In this document: piece after piece, positions 29,912-38,952 of the stretch | Layout: every line of letters begins with the position of its first letter | Position numbering within the stretch: position 1 is the first letter of the stretch | From: Zygnema cylindricum | Lineage: Eukaryota > Streptophyta > Zygnematophyceae > Zygnematales > Zygnemataceae | Direction: 5' to 3' | Assembly: GCA_037447655.1 (NCBI GenBank) | Contig: JBBHKE010002154.1 | Coordinates: 70,427-115,908 of the forward strand | Length of the DNA stretch: 45,482 nucleotides | Position numbers and translations under genes: made by a program | Notes under the pieces: model-generated | Database searches by the model: none | Told to the model about the DNA's origin: nothing | Seen by the model: the letters and a program-made list of their open reading frames with translations, nothing else

Positions 29912-30950
29912 GGTTATGGGCCCACCCTCTAGGGTTCCCATATTTGATGGATCAGAATTTTTATATTGGGAAATGATGATGGAGGGAGAACTATTTGAGA
30001 AACATCTATGGGGCATAATGTCTGGACAAATTCGATGCCCACCTCCACCTGGGTTTGGAGGGACACGGTTTTCTGGCACCTTTGCCTCTACAGTTGGTAG
30101 AACAGCTGCCACCATCACTGAGGATGAAGATGAGGAAGGAGAGGAGATTGTCATAGAAGGAGAAAAGGGAGGAGTTGCAACTCAAGTGACACCATTGCTG
30201 AAGGCGATACCGGCAGCAGCACCACCAGCAACAACGACAAGGGTTTAGACTGAAAGATCAGAGTATGAAAAGTGGAACTATAAAGACAAGGTTGCTAAGC
30301 TCTTAATTCTTAAAAGTGTAGTAAAGGGCATTGCCATTCCCGTTATGCATGTCAAATCTTCATCTCAGATTAGGATATCACTAGTTAACAAATATAAGAG
30401 TGGATCATTGTAGCAGCAACAGTTGGAAAAAAAATAAGATTGCAGCTTATACTTATAAGGGAGGAAGTATGGATAATTATTTCAATGATTTAGGAGCATT
30501 ATTTGGAGAGTTAGAGAGTGTAGGTAACTCATGGTCTGAGAGACAAAGAGTGAACACATTAATGATGAAACTACCTAAAGAGTATGAAAATATCATTAAA
30601 TGATTGCAGGACATAGGAGATAGCAATTGGAATTGGGATGACACTGTGGGAATGATTTTAGTGAAAGAAAGCACCATAGAGCTTATGAGAGGGAGTCCAA
30701 GTGTTTAAGCATTATCTGCAGGAGCTGATTGGCGGAAGCGTGATGAGGAGAGAGGGAAAGATCCATATCGAAACTTTGGTGGAAGAAGATAAAGAGGTGG
30801 CAGATTTGATAGACAGGGGAGAGGAACTTCTCGAGGAGGATTATGTCACTTCTGCAAGAAACCGGGACACTTTATGGCAGATTGTGTCAGACTTGCAGAT
30901 CTACGACTGAAAGATGGTCAATGAACCTCAAAGGACGGAGGAAGGAAAAA
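29892..30950 (+). pseudogene. B1 gag with CCHC zinc knuckle
   Basis: Opens in U5 as METTEFQVMGPPSRVPIF, where VMGPP is encoded by the PBS, and runs 118 codons to a TAG at 30246-30248. The second part (from about 30400, new frame) reads AAYTYKGGSMDNYFNDLGALFGELESV and NTLMMKLPKEYENII, then a TGA. The knuckle CHFCKKPGHFMADC (30844-30885) has canonical spacing. Two candidate starts exist: the U5 ATG (29892) and the PBS ATG (29916). Particle protein and RNA-binding role are known for the family. Confidence 0.87.
29912..29926 (+). other. Half-tRNA primer-binding site of B1
   Basis: GGTTATGGGCCCACC, 15 of 15 complementary to nucleotides of the anticodon arm of plant tRNA-iMet. Its ATG (29916-29918) pairs with the CAU anticodon and is in frame with gag. 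Confidence 0.92.
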
Positions 30951-30981
30951 GGCTTTTCTGACTCAAGTTCTTGATGAGAAA

Positions 30982-31500
30982 GTGGAAGAAAAAACTGAAC
31001 CTGAAGATGAGCTTGAGGAGCTTCTCCTTAATCCGAAAAACACTGAAAAGCATGTCGACATTCCACGGAGACAAAAGTGTGCTTTCGGAGGTAAGAGAGA
31101 TCCACCCGAGGATGGGTGGATCATAGACTCAAAGGCTTCCATGCATATGTGCAAAGATAAGCGGTGGTTCACTAAACTGAGAAAGATCCCAACAGTTGAG
31201 ATAGAGTACGGAGATGGTAGAGTAGAAACCACAAGTCTTGTTGGAACTGTTGACTTCAAGGTTCTAGTTGATGGAAAGGCCTCAATTATAACACTCTCAG
31301 ACGTTCTTTACATTCCACAGCTTAGCAAGAACCTAGTCTCAACAGCTGTCCTAGATGAAAAGGAGTTTGAAACAGAAACTAGGAAAGGAATCTTCACAAC
31401 AAGCTTTGATAATGAGGTTTGTTTCATAGCTGAGAAAGGTAGTGAAGGAATGTTCAGAATTGTACTTTGCAATAAAAAGAGTGTTCTCTACTCTTGTGCA
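30982..31500 (+). pseudogene. B1 aspartic protease (active-site variant)
   Basis: Copia protease region within a long open frame (30982-31860). The active-site segment reads GWIIDSKASMHMC: Gly of the usual DSG is Lys (codon 31132-31134), whereas copy A1 keeps DSGAS. Downstream VEIEYGDGRVETT, FKVLVDGKASIITLSDVLYIPQLSKNLVS are typical of copia protease. The G to K change should abolish activity, although the frame is otherwise intact. Confidence 0.85.
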
Positions 31501-32709
31501 AGTGAGATGATGCTTTGGCATAAAAGGTTGGGGCATGTGCATCTAGATAGATTAAAGAAAATGAAGAAAAAGGGAATAGTGGAGGGTATTACTTTTGAAG
31601 ATGATGAGACCTTTGATGATTGTAGTGGGTGTGCCCAAGGGAAGATTCATAGACTTCCATTTCCAAAGGCAACCACATTTAGGAGAGAGAAAGTATTAGA
31701 TCTAGTTCACACTGATGTTTGGGGACCTGCTAGGTATGCTTCACATAGGGGGAAGAGATGGATGTTAACTATCACAGATGATTGGTCTAGATACACGAAG
31801 GTATACTTTCTCAGACATAAGTCAGAGGTATTAAGATGTTTCAAAGAGTATAAAATATGAAGTGAAAAGCTACATGAAACCTCAATAAAAGAGATAACAA
31901 GTGATAATGGGAAAGAATACACCTCAAAGGAATTTGAAGAATATCTTAAAGAAAAGGGAATTCATTATCAGAAAGCTGTTCCCTATAATCCAGAAAAAAA
32001 TGGAGTAGCAGAAAGAGTGAATAAAACTTTAGGAGATATGTCTAGGAGTATTTTAAGTGACAAGAGGATAGGGTTGCAGTTTTGGGCTGAGTGTATGAAC
32101 TATGCTAATTTCATCAAAAATAAAGTCCTAACTTCAGCAAATAATGAGAAAACTCCGTATGAGAGGTGGACAGGAAGAAAGCCTCATTTGTCTAGTTTGA
32201 GAGTGTTCGGAAGTCAAGTTTATAGTTTGGATTCCGATAAAACTAAATGGAAGTTAGAGGGAAGAGGGAAACCAAGATATCTTGTAGGATATGATGAGAG
32301 CCCAAAAGGATACCGAGTGTATGACTTGAAAAAGAGAGATATAATTCTAGTAAAACACATAGTGGTGATGAATGAAGAGAAGTCCATTGATCCATTCAAA
32401 TATAATAAGGAAGTCAAAATCAGATTTGAAACGGATCAGTTTTCTGACTTTGACTTTGAAAATGAAGAGAAGGAAGAGGGAGGAAAAGAAAAATCTGCAG
32501 ATCTACCAAAGGAGAAGGAGGAAAAGACAACATCCGAGGCAACGCCACAATACAAAGTGGAAACCGATGAGGAACTTGATGAGACACCGGAATTGGAAGA
32601 TAGGGGAGCTGAAAATCTCCCAAAACGAAACCCAAGGATGCCTTCCATATCGCCGTCCGATTTTGAAAGGGGTAGAAGAAGTAGTAAACGCTTCAAGAAA
32701 GATAAGTAA
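31501..32709 (+). pseudogene. B1 integrase
   Basis: The pre-integrase zinc region is MLWHKRLGHVHLDRLKKM...DDCSGCAQGK (H-x4-H and C-x2-C). The catalytic Asp in HTDVWGP is at 31714-31716, the second Asp in TSDNGKEYTS at 31903-31905, and the catalytic Glu in NGVAERVNKT at 32011-32013, giving D-62-D-35-E spacing, so all three residues are present. A TGA at 31858-31860 lies between the first and second catalytic residues. The C-terminus has FWAECMNYANFIKNKVLTSA, TPYERWTGRKPHLSSLRVFGSQVYSLD, then an acidic linker ending at 32709. Confidence 0.9.
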
Positions 32710-34327
32710 ATAACCAACTCGTAAAGATGTCTCACCCAAATGAACCTCAGACATACTTAGAGGCCATAAACACCCCTGAAAGTAGCCGGTGGATCATTGC
32801 TATAAATAAATAAATGGCCTCCATCATGGAAGTCAATACATGGGAGTTGGTAGATTGTCCACCGGACCGAAAACCGATCGGATGTAAGTGGGTGTTTAAA
32901 CTTATATTAAATCCAGATAATACCATTGAGAGGTACAAAGCTAGGTTAGTTGCAAAAGGTTATACTCAGAAAGAGGGGATAGACTACGAAAAAACCTTTG
33001 CACCTGTAGTCAGATTTCCTTCTGTTAGAATCCTTTTAAGTTTAGCCGTAGTAGAGGATATTGAAATCCACTAGATGGATATTAAAACGGCCTTTTTGCA
33101 CGGAGAGTTGGAAGAAGAAATTTACATGAGGCAACCGGAAGGATTCGTGGAAAGTGGGGAAGAAAACAAAGTTTGCAAACTGATAAAATCACTCTATGGG
33201 CTTAAGCAAGCCCCGTGACAGTGGAATATAAAGCTCGCCGAATTTCTGACCGGTTTGGGGTATATTAGAATTAGTTCAAATCACTCTATATATTTATTTG
33301 AGGATGAGAATGGAGTGATATTTATTGCTATTTATGTGGATGATTTGTTGGTCTTAAGCAAGTCCTTAGATAAAATTAACAAACTAAAACGGGATCTTAT
33401 AAGCAGTTTTGATATGAAAGATCTTGGCGAAGCCAAGTACATTTTGGGAATTCAGATGGAGAGAGATAGAGGGAATAGAATTATAAGACTCACTCAAAAA
33501 GAAGCAATCGGTAATATGCTAGAAAATTTTCAAATTGAGAAAGCAAACGGATGTACTACTCCCATGGATTTGAAAAAAGTGAGTGAGGGGAGTGAAGAGG
33601 GAGGAATATTGATCATTAATGATAAGATGGATGAGATAGAAAGAAATTTATGGAAAATATCCCTTATCGGCAGATTGTAGGCAGTTTAATTTATTTTATG
33701 AACTGTACCCGTCCGGATATAGCTGAAGCTGTAGGTGTCCTAAGTGGAAATCAAAATGAACCAAGAAAGAGAGATTCGGAGGCTGCCAAAAGGGTGATGA
33801 GGTTTCTCGTGGGGACAAGGGAATTATGGTTGCATTTGGGAGGGGAGCACACTGACATCACCACTTGGAGTGATGCCAGTTATGGAGATGTGCCTTTAAG
33901 GAGGTGTACAACTGGATATGTGTTGCAAATTGGATCCGGTGCATGTTGTTGGAGTAGCAAGCAACAAAAAGTAGTTGCTCAATCCACTATGGAGGCTGAA
34001 TACATGGCTTCCTGTGCTGCCACCAAAGAATTAATGTGGGTTAAATCTCTTCTTGAAGAACTTGGTTTCATGAAGTCTGGAACTCAAAATATTTTTTGTG
34101 ATAATCAAGCTGCTATCTGTACTGCAGCTAATCCGAAACATCACTTCAAAGCTAAGCATATCGATATTATACTAAGCTTTGTCAAAGAGAAGGTTGAAAA
34201 TAAAATCATTAAACTGGTTCATAAAAGTGATAGAGAAATGATTGCAGACATGATGACAAAAGCAGTGCCTTCCCCTAAGTTTATTTATTGCAGAGAAAAC
34301 TGTGGATTAAAATTGAAAAGTGACTAG
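32710..34327 (+). pseudogene. B1 RT and RNase H
   Basis: RT starts with [24 protein letters not shown] and [19 protein letters not shown] at 33072-33074 replaces Gln of the [13 protein letters not shown] motif, and a TGA at 33216-33218 replaces Arg of KQAPRQW. Catalytic YVDD is at 33333-33344. A frameshift near 33650 separates RT from VVGSLIYF-like IVGSLIYFMNCTRPD and the RNase H frame (33650-34327), which is open with WSDASYGDVPLRRC, WSSKQQKVVAQSTMEAEYMASCA, FCDNQAAICTAANPKHHFKAKHIDI and ends CGLKLKSD. Confidence 0.92.
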
Positions 34328-34340
34328 GAATTAAGGGGAG

Positions 34341-35229
34341 TGTTGAAAAGAGGTAATTAATAGTTCACTTCCCTATTTTAGTTTTGCTTTAAAGAAAGAG
34401 AGTGAGGACCAGAGGCGCGCCATGGCTGCCGCCATATTTAGAAAGTGGCAGTTTTTGAAATAAAGGGTAATTTACTAAAATGATGCCTAAGTCTATATTT
34501 GAACCTGCGACCTCTAGATTCTCTATAACCTAACGCCTTAACCATTAAGGCGTAACCAAACGATACACGTGATGGGTTTCAAAAATATGTAAACATTAAG
34601 GCAACAGCTAATTAACACCAAACTAACCAAAAGGAGCAATTCCTGCATGTACGCAAATCTGAACCGTGTAAAATATGTTTTGATCGGACGGCCGGCATTA
34701 TAGCCGCCACGCGAACTGAGCTTTTGGCGGCATACGGAGATAGCGTCACGCGGTGCCACGTGGCGCCACATTATTTGATACCGGAGAAGATGGGAGGAGG
34801 AACCATGGCTTGCGATTTGACAAGTGTCACCTTGTAGACCTTGTCGTACAATGGTCGTACAATAAGTACATCGCCCATTGTACCTTCTTTTACTATATAG
34901 TGTTCCTATTGGACTAGGGTTTAGTAGTAGGTAGTCGTGAGTAGGCAGACCGAGACTTAGTAATATTTAGGTACCTCTCTCTCTAAGAGAGCTTGTAACT
35001 ATAAAGGTCATCTTTGACCAGCCATAACTTACTGCTCAGGGGAGCAAATTCAGTGATTCTTTTTGCGTTTGACTCAGGGGAGTCTTGTCCTCACAGGGTT
35101 CAGGGTGGTCAGAATACTTTTGTGCCTGGGCAGCGCTTATTAAGTGGGGAAGTGGAAGGGGCAAATATTGTCCTAGAGGCTTTGCATAGGCTGCTCATTT
35201 TGTGGGTCAATGGAAACCACGGAATTTCA
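34341..35229 (+). repeat. 3' LTR of B1
   Basis: Preceded by the purine tract ATTAAGGGGAG. 889 bp, same ends as the 5' LTR. Has the intact twin GTAC motif GTACAATAAGTAC (34857-34869), damaged in the 5' LTR. H1 and H2 are perfect; H3 is degraded. Confidence 0.94.
34492..34556 (-). other. tRNA-like segment in B1 3' LTR, antisense
   Basis: Same as in the 5' LTR: TGGTTAAGGCG box A and GGTTCAAATAT in the box B position. Confidence 0.6.
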
Positions 35230-35234
35230 GGATA

Positions 35235-36091
35235 TACTTACTAAAATATATGTGCCACCTCCAGGATTTGAACCTGCAACCTGCGGGACGGAAATCAGCC
35301 GATAGCCGTTAGTTATAAACCGTTAACTCTACAGATAGTGTTACGTACTATAGGGTTTGATAATTAGTTGAACACTCATACGTAGGATAGTTCATTTAAC
35401 TGGAATAGTTTTACGGGGACATAGATCCAGTAATTTAAAAGTACGGATTAAGGTACGGATAAAAAACGAATACCGTGCATTTATTTCTTTACCAAAACGA
35501 ATACCGCGCATGTATTTATTACGGTTACGATTAAATGTGAATTTAATCGGACGGCCGGAATTCACGCCGAGATCGCGAAAGAGGATTTCGGCGATTTGTG
35601 GTCATCGCCACATCGGATGACACGTGGCGAAATTACATTAGATCGTGGTATCTTCGGAGATTACAGCACCGAATCGGATATGACATCTGTCGACATTTAG
35701 GCCATGTCGTACAATGTCTGTACAGAAAGTACATCGGCAGCTGTACTTTTGTGTACGGATGAGTAATCTGATTGGTTCCGTACATCAGTAGATAGAGTCT
35801 GTGAGAGAGATAGGACTTAGAAAAATTCGGAGATAGGACCCTCTCTCCCGGAGAGCTTTTGTACGAAAGGTCAACTTTGACCCTCCATGACTAACTGCTT
35901 AGGGGAGCAAATTCCCAGATTCTTTTTGCTATCAAATCTAGAGAGTCTTGCCTTCACAAGGGTGAAGTTGGTCATTGTTTTTGTCTGCCAGGGTGGTAGT
36001 TGTTCTTGCTGAAACACACAAGGGTCAGGGTTATCCTAGAGGCTTCTTGGAAGCTGTCCACTCTAAGGACTTATGGAGGTCTCAGTGTTTC
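35235..36091 (+). repeat. 3' LTR of copia A4, right piece
   Basis: Continuation of the LTR interrupted by B1, with U3 twin GTAC (GTACAGAAAGTAC, 35720-35732), perfect H3 (CTTCAC-AAGG-GTGAAG) and H4 with a G-T pair (CTGCC-AGGGT-GGTAG). It ends at CTCAGTGTTTCT (terminal A changed to T) at 36091. Confidence 0.88.
35247..35335 (-). other. tRNA-like segment in A4 LTR with perfect box B
   Basis: On the minus strand GGTTCAAATCC (complement of 35264-35274) matches box B exactly, within CAGG-TTCAAAT-CCTG (canonical 7-nt T-loop). Box A position reads TTAACGGTTTA (degraded). The best preserved T-arm of all copies. Confidence 0.62.
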
Positions 36092-36957
36092 TGCATGTAT
36101 ATGGTTTCAATAATTAATAGAGTTAGAATCACCGGTATCATCCATTAAGCGACGATACCAAACTAAATGAACATGGAAAGGTACCGCATTGAAATAATAC
36201 GGGGTGCACAAAACAAATATCGAAGACATTTGTTTCGACGGTCGAGATTGAAAATACGACATATAATCGAACGGCTCCTGTTTAAACCGGATGTACAGAA
36301 GGGCAATTTCGGAGGTTTTTGGATGCGCCGACACCGGATAACACGTGGCATCATCTTGGAGGATTGCGCGATCTCGAGAACGCAAGAAAACAAATTCGGA
36401 TATGCCAAATGTCACCATTATGGACATGTCGTACAAGCACCGTACAAAAAGTACTTCGGCACCTGTACTTTCTTTTACGGTGCAATCTTGTGATTGGTTC
36501 GTACCTCAGTACTAGGGGGCTTAGAGAGGGGTTGTAGGACTTAGAATATTCCAGGTAGGTAGCAGCCTCTTTGAGAGAGCACCTTGTATAAAAGGCTAAC
36601 TTTGGGCAACCATAACTATTAATTTACTTGACCATTTTCAATGATTGTTTTTGCTGCGGGCTCAGAGGAGTCCATGCTACATAGGGGTGTAATCGGTCAG
36701 AGTTTTTGCCTGCCAAGGTGGCTGTTTTTATAAGGGGAATTCAAAGTGGGTGAATGTGTCCAAAACTCATATTCTAACTTTGCATTTTGTGGTGGAACTA
36801 AACACACATAAAGTCTTATTTCACAGGGGTGAAGCTATAATGGGATTTTGATTGTCAAGGGGTCAATCATATATATATACTTGGAGTTTGCACTATCTTG
36901 ATAAGCTTCTTGTGAGTTGCCTACTCAGAGGTTCAATGGAGGTGTCAGAGTTTTAAT
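36092..36957 (+). repeat. Copia-type LTR of family C (5'-truncated)
   Basis: Organised like A and B: U3 with inverted pair ACAAAT/ATTTGT (36209-36235), GATAACACGTGGC, twin GTAC GTACAAAAAGTAC (36442-36454), GATTGG, then a hairpin leader. U5 is longer and different in sequence. It abuts A4's LTR end and is followed by transposon sequence. No PBS follows, so it is a remnant. No tRNA-like segment is seen, probably because that part is lost. Confidence 0.72.
36658..36833 (+). promoter_or_regulatory. GGG-loop hairpins in the family C leader
   Basis: GGGCTC-AGAG-GAGTCC (36658-36673, one G-T pair), TACAT-AGGG-GTGTA (36678-36691, one T-G pair) and TTCAC-AGGG-GTGAA (36820-36833). The order and loops follow the A/B leaders, with different stems. 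Confidence 0.6.
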
Positions 36958-37290
36958 AATGTCGTCTCTAAATTGGCGATGACATTATGTTTTAGCCGAA
37001 TGAGCGATGACAAATTCTCATCGCTAAATATACGATGATGAATTGTCATCATTTATTTAGCGACGAGAAAATGACGTTGCTAAATCGGTAATGACATTAT
37101 GTCCAAGCCGAATCAGCGACAAGAATTTCTCATCGCTGAATATCTGATGACGGTTAATCATGTCTTCAGGGACGAGATATGTCGTCACTAATTCGCAAAA
37201 GACATATTGTCGAAGCCGAACTAGCGATGACAAATTATCGTCTCTGATATTCTTGTCGTTAAAATTCTCGTCGCTTTCATATTTTTGGGT
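36958..37290 (+). repeat. Tandem subterminal repeats with AGCGATGA/TCATCGCT hairpins
   Basis: Three diverged units start near 36978, 37090 and 37199 (period about 110 bp). Each has GACATTATG-like sequence, then AGCCGAA, then an inverted pair such as AGCGATGACAAATTCTCATCGCT-type arms (37003-37025). This looks like the subterminal region of the DNA transposon that follows; the outer inverted repeat cannot be fixed. Confidence 0.65.
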
Positions 37291-37345
37291 CGTGTTATTT
37301 ACTAACCCTATTTTGTATTTGATGTTTTTTCTTCTTATCCTCATC

Positions 37346-37828
37346 TGCAGAGTATCGAAAAGCAAGGAGAGGTGGGTCGATAAGGTGGCCATAGTGCAAG
37401 GCATAAGAGATACAAGTGATATATTGTCTACCTCGGGCTTCGGAAAAGGAAATGTGGCGATAATGAAAGCATTATCGGGTAGGGGAAGGAAGGAGATGCC
37501 ATGGGTGTCCTGTCTTCATATAGAATTACTTGAGGATTTTTATCGTTTTAAAAAGGCGTGTATGAAACTTTCTATGTCAATTGTGCAAGGGATGGCGTAC
37601 AACATCATTATACGTTTGTAAGAGGAGCATGCGCCGGATTTCTTTCACGAGTTTGGACGTGAGAGAACTACACGAATTACAAAAAGGTGGATCCAAAGGT
37701 TTCATGAGAAACACAACTTCGTCATCCGTCCCAAAAAGGCAAATTACAATGTAGTTCGGAAAAAGAGGAAAACATTGAGAAAACTGTGGCGTATCACTTG
37801 GGTGTTCTAAAAAGGGGCTTCCTTTCGG
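37346..37828 (+). pseudogene. Transposase exon 1: DNA-binding HTH region
   Basis: Open pieces read SGRGRKEMPWVSCLHIELLEDFYRFKKACMKLSMSIVQGMAYNI, then after a TAA at 37619 in the same frame FFHEFGRERTTRITKRWIQRFHEKHNFVIRP. The second part resembles the CENP-B/Tc5-type helix-turn-helix (R-x-T-x-RWI-x-RF), which binds transposon ends. A frameshift follows near 37770. A GT at 37829 (GGGTAAGAC) is a plausible donor; the acceptor near 37968 is less certain, as the reading phase does not fit exactly. Confidence 0.65.
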
Positions 37829-37968
37829 GTAAGACTTATACTTTATTACAATATATGATATTTTAATTTAATTTTTTGTGTCAAAATTGTTGCTTTTATG
37901 AAACCTAGAGTACTAACTATTTTTATTCATCTTTGTTTTGTTGTCGTCATCTTCACTGTGTGAACTAG

Positions 37969-38220
37969 TTGAGCTTGACGAATATTTGGTGGAAAATATG
38001 GATGAGACTCACTTGATCATGAAAATAGACAATGGCAAGACATTAGGCTTCCGTGGCAATGAAGTCGTGAAGCATGCCGACGTTGCGGGTGGAGGCGAAT
38101 CCATGACTTTGATGGTGCGTCTCACCGGAGGGGTGAATGCACGGATTGAATCACCCATGCTTATTCTCACAAACCGTAATAGGAGTTACCCGATTCGCAA
38201 TCTTCTCGACAATATTCCAG
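37969..38220 (+). pseudogene. Transposase exon 2: first catalytic Asp
   Basis: Reads VELDEYLVENMDETHLIMKIDNGKTLGFRGNEVVKHADVAGGGESMTLMVRLTGG...PMLILTNRNRSYPIRNLLDNIP. The first catalytic Asp is in NMDETHL (38001-38003). The exon ends at CCAG|GTATAC (38220/38221). This matches the N-terminal half of the DDE_1 transposase fold as known from pogo/Tigger-like elements. Confidence 0.78.
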
Positions 38221-38380
38221 GTATACATCCCCTTGTTTCATTTTGTTTGTCTTGAATTGTTCGTTTCTTCCCTCTTCTTTTCTTCTCCCCTCAACTTTTT
38301 CATCTCCCTTCTCCTTCTTTCCTTCCCTCATGTATTTTATTTTAATGCATTTTTTCTTGTTTCCATGTAACCAATAACAG
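38221..38380 (+). other. Intron in the transposase gene
   Basis: 160 bp, GT at 38221 and AG at 38379-38380, T-rich throughout, with the protein motif continuing smoothly across (DNIP then VRYRTYPKGW). Supports a nuclear eukaryotic source. Confidence 0.8.
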
Positions 38381-38952
38381 ATGTGCGTTATCGCACGTAT
38401 CCCAAGGGTTGGCACGACAAGAGAGTCTTCCCCCAATGGTTTGAGGACTGGAGGTCTTATCAAGCTGATCCCTACGGTTGTCATTAAACTGTCTTCCTTG
38501 ATAATTGCGGAGGACACAACATGTCCGAGGAGCTAAACCGCGTCTTGGTTGCCAAAAATATAGTGTTACACTTCTTTCCATCGAGTGCTACTCACTTGGT
38601 GCAACCGGCTGATTCTTTCGTAATATCTAAAATAAATGAGGCTTGGAGTAAAAAGTGGGAAAATTGGAAGATGTGAGGGGTAATGAATGAACACTGGTCA
38701 CAACGCTCTAATCGAGGTTGGTCCGGAAAGCTTTTAGGGCCGGGAAAAAGGTTTTTCCTTGAATTGGCTAGGGACTCTATCGAGAAGTTAATTACGTGAA
38801 AGACAAGGATGGGATGGGATACACGAGAAAGGCTATGATACAGTGTGGGTTGTCATTGAAAGACGGGACATGGGAGAAGGGAATGCTTACACATCAGTTG
38901 CAATGCATCATCAACAAGCACCAATACCATTTCGAGAGCGAAGAACTGCCGC
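38381..38952 (+). pseudogene. Transposase exon 3: catalytic core end
   Basis: VRYRTYPKGWHDKRVFPQWFEDW, then TVFLDNCGGHNMSEELNRVL with the second Asp (38500-38502), NIVLHFFPSSATHLVQPADSFVISKINEAW with the third Asp (38611-38613): 36 residues between them (DD36D). TAA at 38486, a TGA near 38675 and a frameshift near 38800 show it is dead. Further C-terminal text (WEKGMLTHQLQCIINKHQYHF) runs to the LTR junction. Confidence 0.8.

Larger units (their letters stand above)
29022..35229 (+). mobile_element. Complete Ty1/copia element B1 (family B)
   Basis: 6.2 kb: 5' LTR 29022-29911, exact half-tRNA PBS 29912-29926, gag, protease, integrase, RT, RNase H, purine tract and 3' LTR 34341-35229. It is inserted in the 3' LTR of A4 with a perfect GGATA duplication, so it is younger than A4. 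The LTRs are close to each other in sequence, and the coding region has fewer breaks than family A, but it still carries several stops and at least one frameshift. Confidence 0.95.
26739..36091 (+). mobile_element. Ty1/copia element A4 (family A), 5'-truncated, split by B1
   Basis: This is the 3' part of a family A element: end of integrase/linker, RT, RNase H, purine tract, and a 3' LTR in two pieces (28818-29021 and 35235-36091) with the complete element B1 between them. GGATA is duplicated on both sides of B1. The 5' half is missing at the gap. Confidence 0.9.
37291..38952 (+). mobile_element. Pogo-like (DDE_1) DNA transposon remnant
   Basis: Transposase exons lie downstream of tandem subterminal repeats; the 3' end of the element is missing where a B-type LTR fragment begins at 38953. 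Coding details are in the exon entries. It is not related to the LTR elements around it. Confidence 0.78.

Noticed and set aside
25432-36091. A3 and A4 as one element with LTRs at 25432 and 28818/35235
   Set aside because: The two parts are in opposite orientation and separated by a gap. The LTR of A3 ends at RNase H on the minus strand, so both are 3' ends.
36978-37260. CRISPR-like array from the regularly spaced hairpin repeats
   Set aside because: Units are about 110 bp, diverged throughout, without conserved short repeats and unique spacers, in a plant context beside a transposase.
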